Numbered from the stretch's first letter, positions 47,829-57,208 are shown. The stretch is 64,000 nucleotides of DNA from Kribbella steppae (GCF_004342025.1 NZ_SLWN01000012.1:186001-250000); one strand, 5' to 3'. The notes: generated by a model not told the origin, from the sequence alone. Program-made: numbers and translations.

Positions 47829-48789
47829 TCGGCGGGAGGTCGTCGAGGAAGGCGGCCGTCGGGGTGAAGAACAGGCTGCCGGTGACCGCGGTGGAGAAGT
47901 CGAGGATGCGGTCGTAGTTGCCCTCGGGCTCGCCGATGAACATCTGGCGCAGCATCAGCTCGGTGACCGACGGCGACTTCGCGTAGCCGATGAAGTAGGT
48001 GCCGAACTCCTGCGTTCCGATCGTCCCGAACGGCATGTTGTCGCGCAGGATCTGCAGCTCGTTGCCGTCCTCGTCCTCGATCACGTTCAGCGCGATGTGC
48101 GCGTTCGTCGGCTTCACGTCGTCGGGCAGTTCGATGTCCTCGAGCTTGGTCCGGCCGACCACGTGTTCCTGCTGCTCGACCGTGAGCGCGTTCCACGCCT
48201 TCAGGTCGTGCAGGTACTTCTGCACGATGACGTAGCTGCCGCCCGCGAAGTCCGGGTCCTCGGCTCCGATCAGTACGGCGTCCTCGGCCTCGGAGCCAAC
48301 CGGGTTCTCGGTACCGTCGACGAAACCGAGCAGGTCGCGCATCTCGAAGTACTTGAAACCGTGGACCTCGTCGACCACCGTCGCGGCGCCGTCGAGGCCG
48401 TTCATGATCTGGCCGGCGAGCTCGAAGCACTGGTCCTGGTGGGCGGCGCGGATGTGGAACAGCAGGTCGCCGGGGGTGGCGACGGCGTGATGCTTGGCGC
48501 CGCGCAGTTCGACGAACGGGTGCAACTCGGCCGGGCGCGGGCCGCTGAACAGGCGGTCCCAGACGTCGGAGCCGATGCTGGTCACGCAGGACAGGTTCCC
48601 GGCCGGCACGCGGAAGCCGACCGAGCGGGTGAGACCGCTGACCCGCTCGAGCAGATCGCGGGTCTTCTCCTCGCCGCCCGGCTCGATCCGGACCACCAGA
48701 AAGATGGCCGATCCGGTCAGCGGCATCAGCACCGATTGCGGCAGGACTCGCGTCGACGCGGTCGGTCCCGGGGTCGGATCTGTCACCAC
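47821..48789 (-). CDS. Dye-decolorizing (DyP-type) heme peroxidase
   Basis: 322 residues. The distal motif GFVDGTENP with its catalytic Asp and the proximal heme His in KPTNAHIALNV identify a DyP peroxidase (B-type size). It uses hydrogen peroxide to oxidise bulky aromatics. No Tat leader, so cytosolic or encapsulated, but there is no encapsulin gene nearby and no obvious encapsulation peptide at the C-terminus (FLDDLPPTP). The start is GTG-GTG after GGAGGAG; either GTG is possible. Divergent from the CPBP protease gene. Confidence 0.92.
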   Translation of the reverse strand: MVTDPTPGPTASTRVLPQSVLMPLTGSAIFLVVRIEPGGEEKTRDLLERVSGLTRSVGFRVPAGNLSCVTSIGSDVWDRLFSGPRPAELHPFVELRGAKHHAVATPGDLLFHIRAAHQDQCFELAGQIMNGLDGAATVVDEVHGFKYFEMRDLLGFVDGTENPVGSEAEDAVLIGAEDPDFAGGSYVIVQKYLHDLKAWNALTVEQQEHVVGRTKLEDIELPDDVKPTNAHIALNVIEDEDGNELQILRDNMPFGTIGTQEFGTYFIGYAKSPSVTELMLRQMFIGEPEGNYDRILDFSTAVTGSLFFTPTAAFLDDLPPTP

Positions 48790-48825
48790 TGGCCACTCCT
48801 CCGAGTGCTACTTGTCCCGATCTTC

Positions 48826-48831
48826 TAGAGT
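48826..48831 (+). promoter_or_regulatory. -10 element of the CPBP protease gene
   Basis: TAGAGT ends six bases before the ATG at 48838; leaderless arrangement in a 48-bp divergent promoter region. Confidence 0.5.
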
Positions 48832-48837
48832 CCACTC

Positions 48838-50202
48838 ATGGACCCGCAACAAGGCGAGCCGCGGCCGCAGGATTCGCCGCCCCCAGGCAGCCAGCCACCA
48901 CCCGGCGGCCGGCCGCAACCGTGGGTCCCGCCGAACCCGCAACAACCTGGCCCATACTCGCAGCCCGGCCCATATTCGCAGCCTGGGCAGTACCCACCTC
49001 CGGCACCCCACCCGCAGCAAGGTCCGTATCCGCCGGCGGGTCCGTACCAGCAGCCGCCGTACCCCCGGCAGCCGCCGTACCCCCAGCAGCCGCCGTACCC
49101 CCAGCCGGGCGCCTATCCAGCGCCGGGCCAATACCCACCGCCCGGTCAGTACCCGCCGGGGCAGTACCCGCCGCCCGGGCAGCCGCCGTTCTGGTCGCCG
49201 GAGCAGCCACAGCCGTGGGGGGCGCAGCCGTACTACCGCGAGCCCAGCATCGTCGCGGCTCCACCGGGTACGCCGTACCACCGCCTGGCCCGCACACCCA
49301 AGCACCGCTGGTGGCGCCCGATCGTCGGCACGCTGTTCCTCGCCGCCGGCGCGTTCTTCCTCACCGCGGCCGTGCTCGTCGGCTGGGAGATCGTCCACAG
49401 CCTGATCACCGGCGAGTTCACCGAGCCGCAGGGCAACGACATCTTCCCGAGCGACACCGAGAACCTCGCCGTCACGCTGGTGATGCTCGGCATCCTCACG
49501 CCGCTGGTGCTTCTCTCCGCCTGGCTGGTGCAACGCCGTCCGTGGTTGAGCGTAGCGTCCGTCCTCAACCGCGTCCGCTGGCGCTGGCTGCTGCTGTGCT
49601 GCCTGCCCGGCCTCGGCTACCTCGTGCTCTCCTACGCCCTCGGCCTCCTGGTCGAGCAGATCTTCCCGAGCGAGGACCCGGTCGCGGCCGACGACGGCTC
49701 GTGGATCGGTCTCGCCGCGTTCGTCGTACCGGCGCTGGTGATCATCTTCCTGGTCCCGTTCCAGTCGGCGGCGGAGGAGTTCGTGTTCCGCGGCTGGCTG
49801 ATCCAGGCGATCGGCGCCTACGGACCGGACCAGGTGGCCGGCCGTGGCCGGTGGTTCAAGGCGGTACTCCGTACGCCGTGGCCCGGGATCGTGATCAGCA
49901 GCGTGGTGTTCGTATCGGCCCACGGGTACACCGGCTGGGCGATGGCCGACATCTTCGTGTTCGCGATGACGATCGGCTGGCTGACCGTCCGGACCGGAGG
50001 ACTGGAGGCGGCCATCTCGCTGCACGCGCTGAACAACCTGTTCGCGTTCATGTTGCCTGCGGCAATGGGCCAGCTGGACGGCTGGGACGAGCAGGGCGGG
50101 GCACCGTGGACCTTGCTGCTCGTGGACGTGCCCTGTCTGGCGCTCTACGCGACCACGGTCGTCTGGCTGGCCAAGCGCCACCGGATCGCCAGGGTGAGCT
50201 GA
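48838..50202 (+). CDS. CPBP-family intramembrane metalloprotease with Pro/Gln/Tyr-rich N-terminus
   Basis: 454 residues. The first 140 are a low-complexity Pro-Gln-Tyr-Gly region with hexapeptide repeats (QPPYPR, QPPYPQ). About eight transmembrane helices follow. The CPBP (Abi/Rce1) signature is complete: AAEEFVFRGWL (EExxxR), VFVSAHGYTG (FxxxH) and LHALNNLFAF (HxxxN). These are glutamate-type membrane proteases; bacterial ones process peptides or signalling proteins. The cytoplasmic low-complexity region may mediate interaction or clustering. No bacteriocin or regulated partner is adjacent. Confidence 0.87.
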   Translation: MDPQQGEPRPQDSPPPGSQPPPGGRPQPWVPPNPQQPGPYSQPGPYSQPGQYPPPAPHPQQGPYPPAGPYQQPPYPRQPPYPQQPPYPQPGAYPAPGQYPPPGQYPPGQYPPPGQPPFWSPEQPQPWGAQPYYREPSIVAAPPGTPYHRLARTPKHRWWRPIVGTLFLAAGAFFLTAAVLVGWEIVHSLITGEFTEPQGNDIFPSDTENLAVTLVMLGILTPLVLLSAWLVQRRPWLSVASVLNRVRWRWLLLCCLPGLGYLVLSYALGLLVEQIFPSEDPVAADDGSWIGLAAFVVPALVIIFLVPFQSAAEEFVFRGWLIQAIGAYGPDQVAGRGRWFKAVLRTPWPGIVISSVVFVSAHGYTGWAMADIFVFAMTIGWLTVRTGGLEAAISLHALNNLFAFMLPAAMGQLDGWDEQGGAPWTLLLVDVPCLALYATTVVWLAKRHRIARVS

Positions 50203-50248
50203 GAAAACCGGGGGAGAATTGTCGGCGCGGTCTGGCAGGGTATTCGCT

Positions 50249-50974
50249 GTGACGAACGTGAACACCGAACCGATCGAGGCCGTCCTGTTCGACTGGGGCG
50301 GCACGCTGGCGACCTGGCACGACATCGACCTGTACGCCGTGTGGCGGTCGGTGGCGGAGTTGATCGACGACGCCCGGGCGGACGAGCTGGCGGCGCGGCT
50401 GCACACGGCCGAGAGCTCCGTGTGGCGGCGGTCCCGCGACGAGCACCTGAGCAGCACGCTCGACGAGGTGTGCCTGCTGGCCGACGTGGTGATGACGCCG
50501 GCGGCCCTGGCCGAGTACGAGCGTCAATGGCACCCGCACACCGAGCTCGAGCCCGACGCCGTACAGACGCTGCAAGACCTCCGGGCCCGCGACCTGAAGC
50601 TCGGCGTGCTGTCGAACACGATCTGGTCGCGCCGGCACCACGAGGAGATCTTCGCGCGCGACGGCGTACTGGACCTGCTCGACGGCGCGGTCTACACCAG
50701 CGAGATCCCGTACTCGAAGCCGCACCCGGAGGCCTTCCTGGCCGCGATGAAGGCGGTCGGGGCGACTGACCCGGCCCGGTGCCTGTATGTCGGCGACCGG
50801 CTGTTCGACGACGTCTGGGGCGCGCAGAACGTCGGCATGCGGGCCGCTCACATTCCGCACAGTGCGATCCCGGTCGAGCAGATCGGCCACACGGAAGGTA
50901 CGCCGGACGCGACCATCCACCGGCTCTCCGAGCTCCCGACCCTGATCGACACCTGGAACCAGGCAGCCGCCTAA
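50249..50974 (+). CDS. HAD-superfamily hydrolase
   Basis: 241 residues from the GTG at 50249. Motif I is LFDWGGTLATW with nucleophile Asp15; the second Asp of the usual DxD is Gly17, as in several HAD subfamilies. Motif II LGVLSNTIWS, motif III Lys in YSKPHPEAFLAAM, and motif IV LYVGDRLFDDVWGAQNVGM are clear. Cytosolic phosphatase or dehalogenase-like enzyme; substrate unknown. It is not tightly linked to neighbours. Confidence 0.87.
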   Translation: MTNVNTEPIEAVLFDWGGTLATWHDIDLYAVWRSVAELIDDARADELAARLHTAESSVWRRSRDEHLSSTLDEVCLLADVVMTPAALAEYERQWHPHTELEPDAVQTLQDLRARDLKLGVLSNTIWSRRHHEEIFARDGVLDLLDGAVYTSEIPYSKPHPEAFLAAMKAVGATDPARCLYVGDRLFDDVWGAQNVGMRAAHIPHSAIPVEQIGHTEGTPDATIHRLSELPTLIDTWNQAAA

Positions 50975-51069
50975 ACCGTCACGTACTCGACGCGCTACGG
51001 CTAGCGGCCGGACACCGACTCTGGTTAACGTCCAACCTCCGAGCAATCCGCCCATGGAGGTTTTTGACC

Positions 51070-51987
51070 ATGCTCAGCACCCGCCGTAGATTCGCCGCGC
51101 TCGTGGCAGCCGCCGCGCTCGGCCTCACTCTCACCAGCGGTGTCTCGCAGGCCGCCGGCGAGCAGGCCGCACGGGAGACCGACGCAGTGGCGGCCGTCAC
51201 CGACGATCCGCTGCACGTGATGTCGTACAACCTGCGGTACGCCAGCGACACCCCGCCGAACGAGTGGAGTGCCCGGCGGCCGGTGATGCGGGAGCAGTTG
51301 CGCCTCGCGCGGCCGCAGCTGATCGGCACCCAGGAGGGGCTGTACGCCCAGTTGCAGGACATCGCCACCGACCTCGGGCCGTCGTACGACTCGATCGGGC
51401 TGGGCCGCGAGGGCGGCAGCAAGGGCGAGTTCATGATGATCTTCTTCGACACGCGCCGGCTGCAGCCGCTCGAGTTCGACCACTACTGGCTGTCGGACAC
51501 ACCTGAGGTGATCGGCTCGAAGACGTGGGGTGGCTGCTGCGCGCGGATGGTGACGTGGGTCCGGTTCAAGGACAAGGCGACGTCGAAGGAGTTCTACGCG
51601 ATCAACACCCACCTGGAGGCCTTCGATGCGACTGCGCGGTCGAAGTCGGCCGACCTGATCCTGCAGCGGATGGCCGCGCTCGACCCAGCGGTGCCAGTGA
51701 TCATGACCGGTGACTTCAACGAGGCGGCCGCGGCGGGTGTGAACGTCTACGACAAGCTCGTCACCAGCGGCAAGCTCGCCGACAGTTGGCTGACTGCCGA
51801 ACGCCGCAGCGCCCTCTGGGGCACCTTCCACGGCTACAGGCCGCTGACCCCGAACGGCAACCGCATCGACTGGATCCTCACCACTCCGGGCCTGCGCGTC
51901 TCGAACGCCTCGATCAACACCTTCAGCAAGGACGGCCAGTTCCCCAGCGACCACCTCCCGGTCGAGTCCTGGATCCACTTGCCCTGA
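51070..51987 (+). CDS. Secreted endonuclease/exonuclease/phosphatase-family protein
   Basis: 305 residues. Signal peptide about 1-28 (RRRFAALVAAAALGLTL...SQAAG). The EEP catalytic segments are VMSYNLRYAS, GTQEGLYAQL, INTHLEAFD, MTGDFNEAA, RIDWILTT and SDHLPVES: a metal-dependent phosphodiesterase fold. Extracellular members degrade DNA, sphingomyelin or sugar phosphates; this one resembles the endonuclease/phosphatase group without extra domains. GGAGG lies about ten bases before the ATG. A terminator follows. Confidence 0.88.
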   Translation: MLSTRRRFAALVAAAALGLTLTSGVSQAAGEQAARETDAVAAVTDDPLHVMSYNLRYASDTPPNEWSARRPVMREQLRLARPQLIGTQEGLYAQLQDIATDLGPSYDSIGLGREGGSKGEFMMIFFDTRRLQPLEFDHYWLSDTPEVIGSKTWGGCCARMVTWVRFKDKATSKEFYAINTHLEAFDATARSKSADLILQRMAALDPAVPVIMTGDFNEAAAAGVNVYDKLVTSGKLADSWLTAERRSALWGTFHGYRPLTPNGNRIDWILTTPGLRVSNASINTFSKDGQFPSDHLPVESWIHLP

Positions 51988-52008
51988 TCTGTGACACGCC
52001 GGACGTGA

Positions 52009-52045
52009 AAGGACCCCCGGCCGCGAGAGCAGCTCGGGGGTCCTT
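52009..52045. terminator. Shared terminator between convergent genes
   Basis: AAGGACCCCCG pairs perfectly with CGGGGGTCCTT (11-bp stem, 15-base loop). It lies between the EEP gene (+) and the sigma factor gene (-) and could serve both. Confidence 0.7.
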
Positions 52046-52068
52046 GCTGGGGGTTTCGGGGTAGTGCG

Positions 52069-53028
52069 TTACGCGGCCAGGGTCGGGTCGGCGAGCAGAC
52101 GCAGCCGGCCCAGAGCCTCCCGCTCGATCTGACGGACGCGCTCGGCGGAGATGCCGTGCACGGCGCCGATGTCGGCGAGCTTCGCCTGGCGGCCGTCGTG
52201 CAAGCCGTACCGGCGCCGGATCACGTCCGCGGACCGCGGGTCGAGCTGGTCGACCAGGCTGAACAGGCCCGAGCGATCCGACGCGTCGGCGACCAGCTGG
52301 TCCGGGCCCGGCGCGGTCTCGGCCGCGATCAGGTCGCCCAGCGAGGTCTCACCCTCGTCGTCGATCGGGTTGTCCAGGCTGATGTGGTCCCGGCCGATGC
52401 GGATCAGCTCACTGACGCGCTCCTCGTCCAGGTCCAGCTCAGCTGCGATCTCGTCGATCTCCGGCTCCCGGCCGAGCTTGCGCTCCAGCGTGCGCCGCGC
52501 CGACCCGATCTGGTTCAGCTGCTCCACCACGTGCACCGGCAGCCGGACCACGCGGGCCTGCTGCGCGATACCGCGGGTGATGGCCTGCCGCACCCACCAG
52601 GTCGCGTACGTCGAGAACTTGAATCCCTTGCGGTAGTCGAACTTCTCCACCGCACGGATCAGACCCGTGTTGCCCTCCTGGACCAGGTCCAGCAGCGGCA
52701 TCTGGGAACGTCCGTAGCGTCGAGCGATCGACACCACCAGGCGGAGGTTGGCGGTCACGAACCGCTGCTGTGCGCGCTGGCCCTCTTCGGCCAGCCACTC
52801 CAGCTCCTCCTCCGTCGCATATTTGGGCGCTCCGCCCTTCTTACGTCCAACCCGCCCCTCGGCCAGCAGTTGCTCCGCGAGGAGACCTGCCTCGACCGTC
52901 TCAGCGAGCTCGACTTCTTCCTCAGCGGTCAGCAAGGGAGTACGCGCGATCTCTTCAAGGTAGAGACCGACGCTGTCCTTGCCGTCGATACCGTCGTCCG
53001 CGGTGCGGACACGAGTCGTGCGAGCCAC
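52069..53028 (-). CDS. Group 2 RNA polymerase sigma-70 factor (principal-like, HrdD/SigB type)
   Basis: 319 residues. Region 1.2 (DSVGLYLEEIARTPLLTAEEE), region 2 (NLRLVVSIARRYGR, LLDLVQEGNTGLIRAVEKFDYRKGFKFSTYATWWVRQAI), region 3 and region 4 (HGISAERVRQIEREALGRLR) are complete. It lacks the long acidic region 1.1 of the housekeeping factor, so it is a non-essential principal-like sigma used in stationary phase or stress. GTG start after AGGGAG. A roughly 460-bp upstream gap leaves room for several promoters. Confidence 0.93.
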   Translation of the reverse strand: MARTTRVRTADDGIDGKDSVGLYLEEIARTPLLTAEEEVELAETVEAGLLAEQLLAEGRVGRKKGGAPKYATEEELEWLAEEGQRAQQRFVTANLRLVVSIARRYGRSQMPLLDLVQEGNTGLIRAVEKFDYRKGFKFSTYATWWVRQAITRGIAQQARVVRLPVHVVEQLNQIGSARRTLERKLGREPEIDEIAAELDLDEERVSELIRIGRDHISLDNPIDDEGETSLGDLIAAETAPGPDQLVADASDRSGLFSLVDQLDPRSADVIRRRYGLHDGRQAKLADIGAVHGISAERVRQIEREALGRLRLLADPTLAA

Positions 53029-53485
53029 CGAAACTCCCTTCGTCGTTACATGGAGAGCAACGCTCGAGTGAGGTTCAAGATTCCACGACGAGTGTGTAAA
53101 CAGCCTGAACGTTCCCTGAGAGTTCCCGGCACCGATCAGGTGCGGAAACCCGGTTCTGCCGGCCCGTTCGCGGCCACTTGCCGGACGTCGCGGCCCGAAC
53201 GTGTGCGCATTTCGGCGTGATCACGCAACTTCCGCAGGGTTTTGCCGGAATCCCGCCGGCCGGGTCCAGCAGCACACCGGCGGCCGAAGCTGAGAATCTC
53301 TGCAGAATCCCGGCCTTTCCAGCCGCCGAATGTGGTGCACAACACACCAAAAGTGATCTCCATCGAACAGCAACGCTGCAGGTACCCGCCGTGTTCCGCG
53401 CGAAACCGTCACGCGCTGCCGTCGACCGCCTCCCGGGCGTCGCCTCGCGACTGCGAGCGCGCCGCCCGGGCTCAGGTGGCTCGGG
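53029..53485. other. Upstream regulatory gap of the sigma factor gene, about 460 bp
   Basis: No convincing gene on either strand. It lies upstream of the minus-strand sigma gene and downstream of the oligopeptidase. Visible features are a TTGAAC sequence (53078-53073, minus) that could be a -35, a CCGGCA/TGCCGG inverted repeat near 53127-53161, and GC-rich palindromic runs around 53250-53290. The plus-strand frames here have poor codon patterns. Confidence 0.4.
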
Positions 53486-55585
53486 TCAGGCGAGGCCCAG
53501 GGTGTCGAGTTCCCAGGAGAGGGTGAAGGCCAGTTCCCGCCAGGCGTCGTAGCGCCCCGAGCGGCCGCCGTGGCCGGCTTCCATTTCGGTTTTCAGCAGG
53601 ACGTCGACGTCTCCGGCGGCGGTGGCGCGGAGTTTGGCGACCCACTTGGCCGGCTCGACGAAGAACACCCGGGTGTCGTTCAGGCTGGTGATCGCCAGGA
53701 TCCGCGGATACTCCTGCGCGCTGACGTTCTCGTACGGCGAGTAGGACTTCATGTACTCGTACACCGCGGCGTCCTCGAGCGGATTGCCCCATTCCTCCCA
53801 CTCGATCACCGTGAGCGGCAGGGACGGGTCCAGGATCGTCGTCAGCGCGTCCACGAACGGCACCTCGGCCACGATGCCGCCGAACGCTCCGGGCGCCAGG
53901 TTCGCCACCGCGCCCATCAGCAGCCCGCCCGCGCTACCGCCCTGCGCGACGATCCGCTCCGGCCTCGTCCAGCCCTCCTTCACCAGGTGCTCGGCCGCCG
54001 CGATGAAGTCGGTGAACGTGTTCCGCTTGGTCAGCATCTTCCCGTTGTCGTACCACTGCCGCCCGAGCTCACCCCCACCCCGCACATGCGCTATCGCGAA
54101 CACCACACCGCGGTCCAGCAACGACAGTCGCGGAATCGAGAACCACGGATCCATGGAGCTCTCGTACGACCCGTATCCGTAGAGCACGACCGGCGCGTTG
54201 CCGTCCTTCGCGACGTCCTTGCGTGCGACGAGCGAGATCGGCACCGACGTCCCGTCGGCCGCGGTCGCCCATTCCCGGTACTGCGTGTAGGCGCCGAGAT
54301 CGACCCCACCGAGGACCGGCTGCTGCTTGAGCAGACGACGCTCGCCGGTCGCAAGGTTCACGTCGTACGTCGAACCAGGTGTGACGAGCGACGTGTAGCC
54401 GAACCGGTAGCGCGTGTCATGCCACTCGTCGTTGCGCCCGGGGGAGACGGTGTGGATCGGCTCCTCGAACTCGAGCACCTCGGGCTCACCGAAGCCTTCC
54501 GGCGTACGGCGCATGATCGCCAGCTCGGTGAGCGCGTCGCGCCGGCGATGCAGGATGACGTGGTCGGCGAAGGCGTCGACGCCGAGCAGCCGGCTGGTCT
54601 CGTCGCCCTGGATCAGCGTGGTCCACGAGCCGGGGGAGTCGAGTGCAGACGTCGCGAGCGAGAAGTTCGCCGCGTCCGCGTTGTGTGTGATCAGCAACTG
54701 GTCGCCGGCGTGCTCGACGTCGTACTCGACGCCCTCGCGACGCGGTGCGACCACGCCGGGCCGGCCGGACGGGTCGTTGGCGTCGAGGAGCCAGACCTCG
54801 CTGGTCAACTTGCTGCCGAGCCCGATCATGATCGCCTGCTCGTTGCGGGTCAGCTCGACGCCGACCCAGAACCGCTCGTCCGGCTCCTCCAGCACCAGCA
54901 CGTCGTCGGTCGCGCCGAGAGCGTGCCGCCAGATCTGGTACGGCCGCCAGGCGTCGTCGACCTTGGTGTAGAAGATCGTCGACCCGTCGGCGGACCAGGC
55001 CGAGCCGTAGTGCACCTCGGGCAGCTCGTCCGGCAGCAGCTCGCCGGTCGACAGGTCCTTGATCCGCAGGGTGAACCGCTCGTCGCCCTTGAGGTCGACG
55101 GAGTAGGCGAGCAGCCGGCCGTCGGGGGAGACGTCGACCGTGCCGAGCGCGAAGAACTCCGAGTCGCCGGCCACCTCGTTGCCGTCGAGCATCACCTCTT
55201 CGCCCGGGATCTCGCCGTCGGTCGCGGGCGGCTCGTCGCCGTCGGCCTTCACCCGGCAGTGGATCCCGTACTGCTTGCCCTCGATCGTGCGCGAGTAGTA
55301 CCAGTACCCGCCGTGCCGGGCCGGCACGCTCAGGTCGGTCTGCAGCGTCCGGTCCGAGATCTCCTGGAAGATTGCCTCACGCAACGATTCCAGATGGGCC
55401 GTCCGGCCCTCGGTGTATTCGTTCTCGGCGCGCAGGTACCCCAGCACCTCGTCGTCGGACTTGTCCCGCAACCACTCGTACTCGTCGACGAACACGTCGC
55501 CGTGATGACGACGCTCGACCGGCTTCCGGGTGGCGACCGGGGGCTTCAAGACTGGGTGCTCTGCGGCGGGGTTCAACTCGGACAT
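53486..55585 (-). CDS. ptrB: Oligopeptidase B (S9A prolyl-oligopeptidase family)
   Basis: 699 residues: N-terminal seven-bladed propeller (about 75-415) and C-terminal alpha/beta-hydrolase domain. The catalytic triad is Ser551 (AQGGSAGGLLMG), Asp637 (LNDTRV) and His672 (AGHGGRSGRYD). It cleaves short peptides after basic residues in the cytosol. Length and the GGSAGG and HGGRSG motifs match oligopeptidase B rather than prolyl oligopeptidase. No signal peptide. Single gene. Confidence 0.93.
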   Translation of the reverse strand: MSELNPAAEHPVLKPPVATRKPVERRHHGDVFVDEYEWLRDKSDDEVLGYLRAENEYTEGRTAHLESLREAIFQEISDRTLQTDLSVPARHGGYWYYSRTIEGKQYGIHCRVKADGDEPPATDGEIPGEEVMLDGNEVAGDSEFFALGTVDVSPDGRLLAYSVDLKGDERFTLRIKDLSTGELLPDELPEVHYGSAWSADGSTIFYTKVDDAWRPYQIWRHALGATDDVLVLEEPDERFWVGVELTRNEQAIMIGLGSKLTSEVWLLDANDPSGRPGVVAPRREGVEYDVEHAGDQLLITHNADAANFSLATSALDSPGSWTTLIQGDETSRLLGVDAFADHVILHRRRDALTELAIMRRTPEGFGEPEVLEFEEPIHTVSPGRNDEWHDTRYRFGYTSLVTPGSTYDVNLATGERRLLKQQPVLGGVDLGAYTQYREWATAADGTSVPISLVARKDVAKDGNAPVVLYGYGSYESSMDPWFSIPRLSLLDRGVVFAIAHVRGGGELGRQWYDNGKMLTKRNTFTDFIAAAEHLVKEGWTRPERIVAQGGSAGGLLMGAVANLAPGAFGGIVAEVPFVDALTTILDPSLPLTVIEWEEWGNPLEDAAVYEYMKSYSPYENVSAQEYPRILAITSLNDTRVFFVEPAKWVAKLRATAAGDVDVLLKTEMEAGHGGRSGRYDAWRELAFTLSWELDTLGLA

Positions 55586-55641
55586 GCCGCGAGACTACCC
55601 GCAACCGGCGACAACCGGTCGCGGCTTTCCACAGCCTCGGA

Positions 55642-56445
55642 TCAGAGCGAGTACGTCGCCACCACCGGAGCGTGGTCGCTCCACCGTTCGGCGTACGTCG
55701 GGGCTCGGTGGATCTCGCATCCGGTGGCCGCGGCAGCCAGTTCCGGGGACGCGATCTGGTAGTCGATCCGCCAGCCCGCATCGTTGTCGAACGCCTTCCC
55801 GCGCCACGACCACCACGAGTACGGCCCGGGTCCTTCACCACCGAAGCGACGCCCGAGATCGACCCAGCCGGACTCGAACAGCCGGTCCATCCAGGCGCGT
55901 TCTTCGGGCAGGAAGCCGCTCTTCTTGCGGTTCGCCTTCCACGCCTTCAGGTCGACCTCGCGGTGGGCGATGTTCAGGTCCCCGCACATCAGCACGTGCC
56001 GCCCGTCGGCCCGCAACTCCGTCAGCCGCGCGGTGATCGCGTCCAGGAACGCGTACTTCTCCTCCTGCCGCGGCGGCGTCTCGAACTCACCGGTGAACAC
56101 ATACGTGCTCACCGCCGTCAACGTCGACCCGTCATCGAGTACGACGTCCGCCTCGATCCACCGCCCGCATCCGGCAAAGCGCTCCGGCCCCACCTCGGCC
56201 TGCTCCGCCTTGATCGGACGACGCGAAGCCACCGCCACCCCTGCCCGGCCCTTGTGACCGTCGATCGACGGCTCGGCATGCGCGATGTTCCAGTCGCCGC
56301 CGAGGAGTTCCCGCAGTACCTCGTCAGTGGCCCGAACTTCCTGCATCAGCAGCAGCTCCGGATCCGTCCGCTCCAGCCACGGCGCCATCCCACGCCGGTA
56401 CGCAGCCCTGATCCCGTTCACATTCACCGTGGCGACCGTCAGCAC
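55642..56445 (-). CDS. xthA: Exodeoxyribonuclease III / AP endonuclease
   Basis: 267 residues from the GTG at 56445. EEP-fold motifs of ExoIII: TVNVNGIRAA, LLMQEVRA (metal Glu), STYVFTGE, MCGDLNIAHREVDLK, RIDYQIASPEL and SDHAPVVATY. It cuts DNA at abasic sites and removes 3' blocks in base-excision repair. The promoter is leaderless: TAGGGT ends six bases before the GTG; the upstream TTG in the same frame is rejected for this reason. Confidence 0.92.
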   Translation of the reverse strand: MLTVATVNVNGIRAAYRRGMAPWLERTDPELLLMQEVRATDEVLRELLGGDWNIAHAEPSIDGHKGRAGVAVASRRPIKAEQAEVGPERFAGCGRWIEADVVLDDGSTLTAVSTYVFTGEFETPPRQEEKYAFLDAITARLTELRADGRHVLMCGDLNIAHREVDLKAWKANRKKSGFLPEERAWMDRLFESGWVDLGRRFGGEGPGPYSWWSWRGKAFDNDAGWRIDYQIASPELAAAATGCEIHRAPTYAERWSDHAPVVATYSL

Positions 56446-56451
56446 GCCCAA

Positions 56452-56457
56452 ACCCTA
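56452..56457 (-). promoter_or_regulatory. -10 element of xthA
   Basis: TAGGGT on the minus strand, six bases before the GTG at 56445. Confidence 0.5.
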
Positions 56458-56517
56458 ACCTGCTCCCGACCAGGTGGACCGCATGGCCAAAAGCGAGTCT
56501 CGACACGTTGACCGCGT

Positions 56518-57105
56518 TCAGCGAGTCGTATTGAGGATGGCGTCCAGCGAGCCCTCGCAGAGGTGCTCGAGTTCGTCGGCGGTGATCGTCGGGTTGTCGA
56601 TCCAGGTCATCAGGGTCTGCTCGACGTACCCCTGCCAGCCATGACACGCGAGCTCCACGGTCGGCGTGATCTCGATCCCGCGCTGGGCGACGGCGCCGAT
56701 CACCCAAGTGCTGAACACCTGACGGATCTCCGAATGCAGCGCGCGTACGGCGGGATCGCCGGCCGCTGACATCAGCAGGGTCGCCCGGTAGAGCTGGGGC
56801 GCTTCGAGTACGGCGCGGACGAACGCGCGGATGCCGGAGCGCAATTGTTCGTCCGGCGGGAGGGACGGGTCGGGAGCGGTCCGCAGCATGACTTCCGCGG
56901 CGGCTTCCTCGATGACGGCGTACTGGAACTGCTTCTTCGAGCCGAAGTAGTGGAACAGCAGCGCAGGGGAGACCTGCGCCTCGGCGGCGACCAGTTCGAC
57001 GCTGAGCTCGCGATGCGGGTCGGCGACCAGCACCCGGCGGGCAGCCTCGAGGATCTGCGCGCGCCGTTCGTCGGGCCGCAGCCGGGCAGACGAGGTCCCG
57101 GTCAT
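56518..57105 (-). CDS. TetR-family repressor, divergent from an SDR gene
   Basis: 195 residues. HTH (about residues 35-58): VELVAAEAQVSPALLFHYFG, then SKKQFQYAVIEEA. The C-terminal ligand domain is of the type seen in fatty-acid or lipid-related TetR proteins. It is divergent from the SDR/enoyl-reductase-like operon across a 103-bp region with a strong double palindrome, so it most likely represses that operon and itself. Confidence 0.88.
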   Translation of the reverse strand: MTGTSSARLRPDERRAQILEAARRVLVADPHRELSVELVAAEAQVSPALLFHYFGSKKQFQYAVIEEAAAEVMLRTAPDPSLPPDEQLRSGIRAFVRAVLEAPQLYRATLLMSAAGDPAVRALHSEIRQVFSTWVIGAVAQRGIEITPTVELACHGWQGYVEQTLMTWIDNPTITADELEHLCEGSLDAILNTTR

Positions 57106-57146
57106 AGGGCCTCACGGCCTGGACGCACTGTCATACAGCCAGTCTA

Positions 57147-57191
57147 TTGAGTAAACGGTCAACAGTCACTTACTGTTGAGTACCCACTCAA
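57147..57191. promoter_or_regulatory. Nested palindromic operator between tetR and the SDR operon
   Basis: Two inverted repeats share one centre at 57169: inner CAACAGT/ACTGTTG (57160-57166/57072+100-57178, i.e. 57172-57178) and outer TTGAGT/ACTCAA (57147-57152/57186-57191). The repeated TTGAGT-like half-sites suggest two TetR dimers. Confidence 0.65.
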
Positions 57192-57208
57192 CAAAGCTGG
57201 AGGTCCCG

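Noticed and set aside
53060..53100. tRNA-like T-arm (GGTTCAAGATTCC)
   Set aside because: The loop lacks the conserved C of TTCRANNC, and no acceptor, D or anticodon arms can be folded around it.
53570..55762. 730-codon plus-strand frame opposite oligopeptidase B
   Set aside because: Antisense shadow. The minus strand encodes an intact Ser-Asp-His protease; the plus frame has no RBS or recognisable domain.
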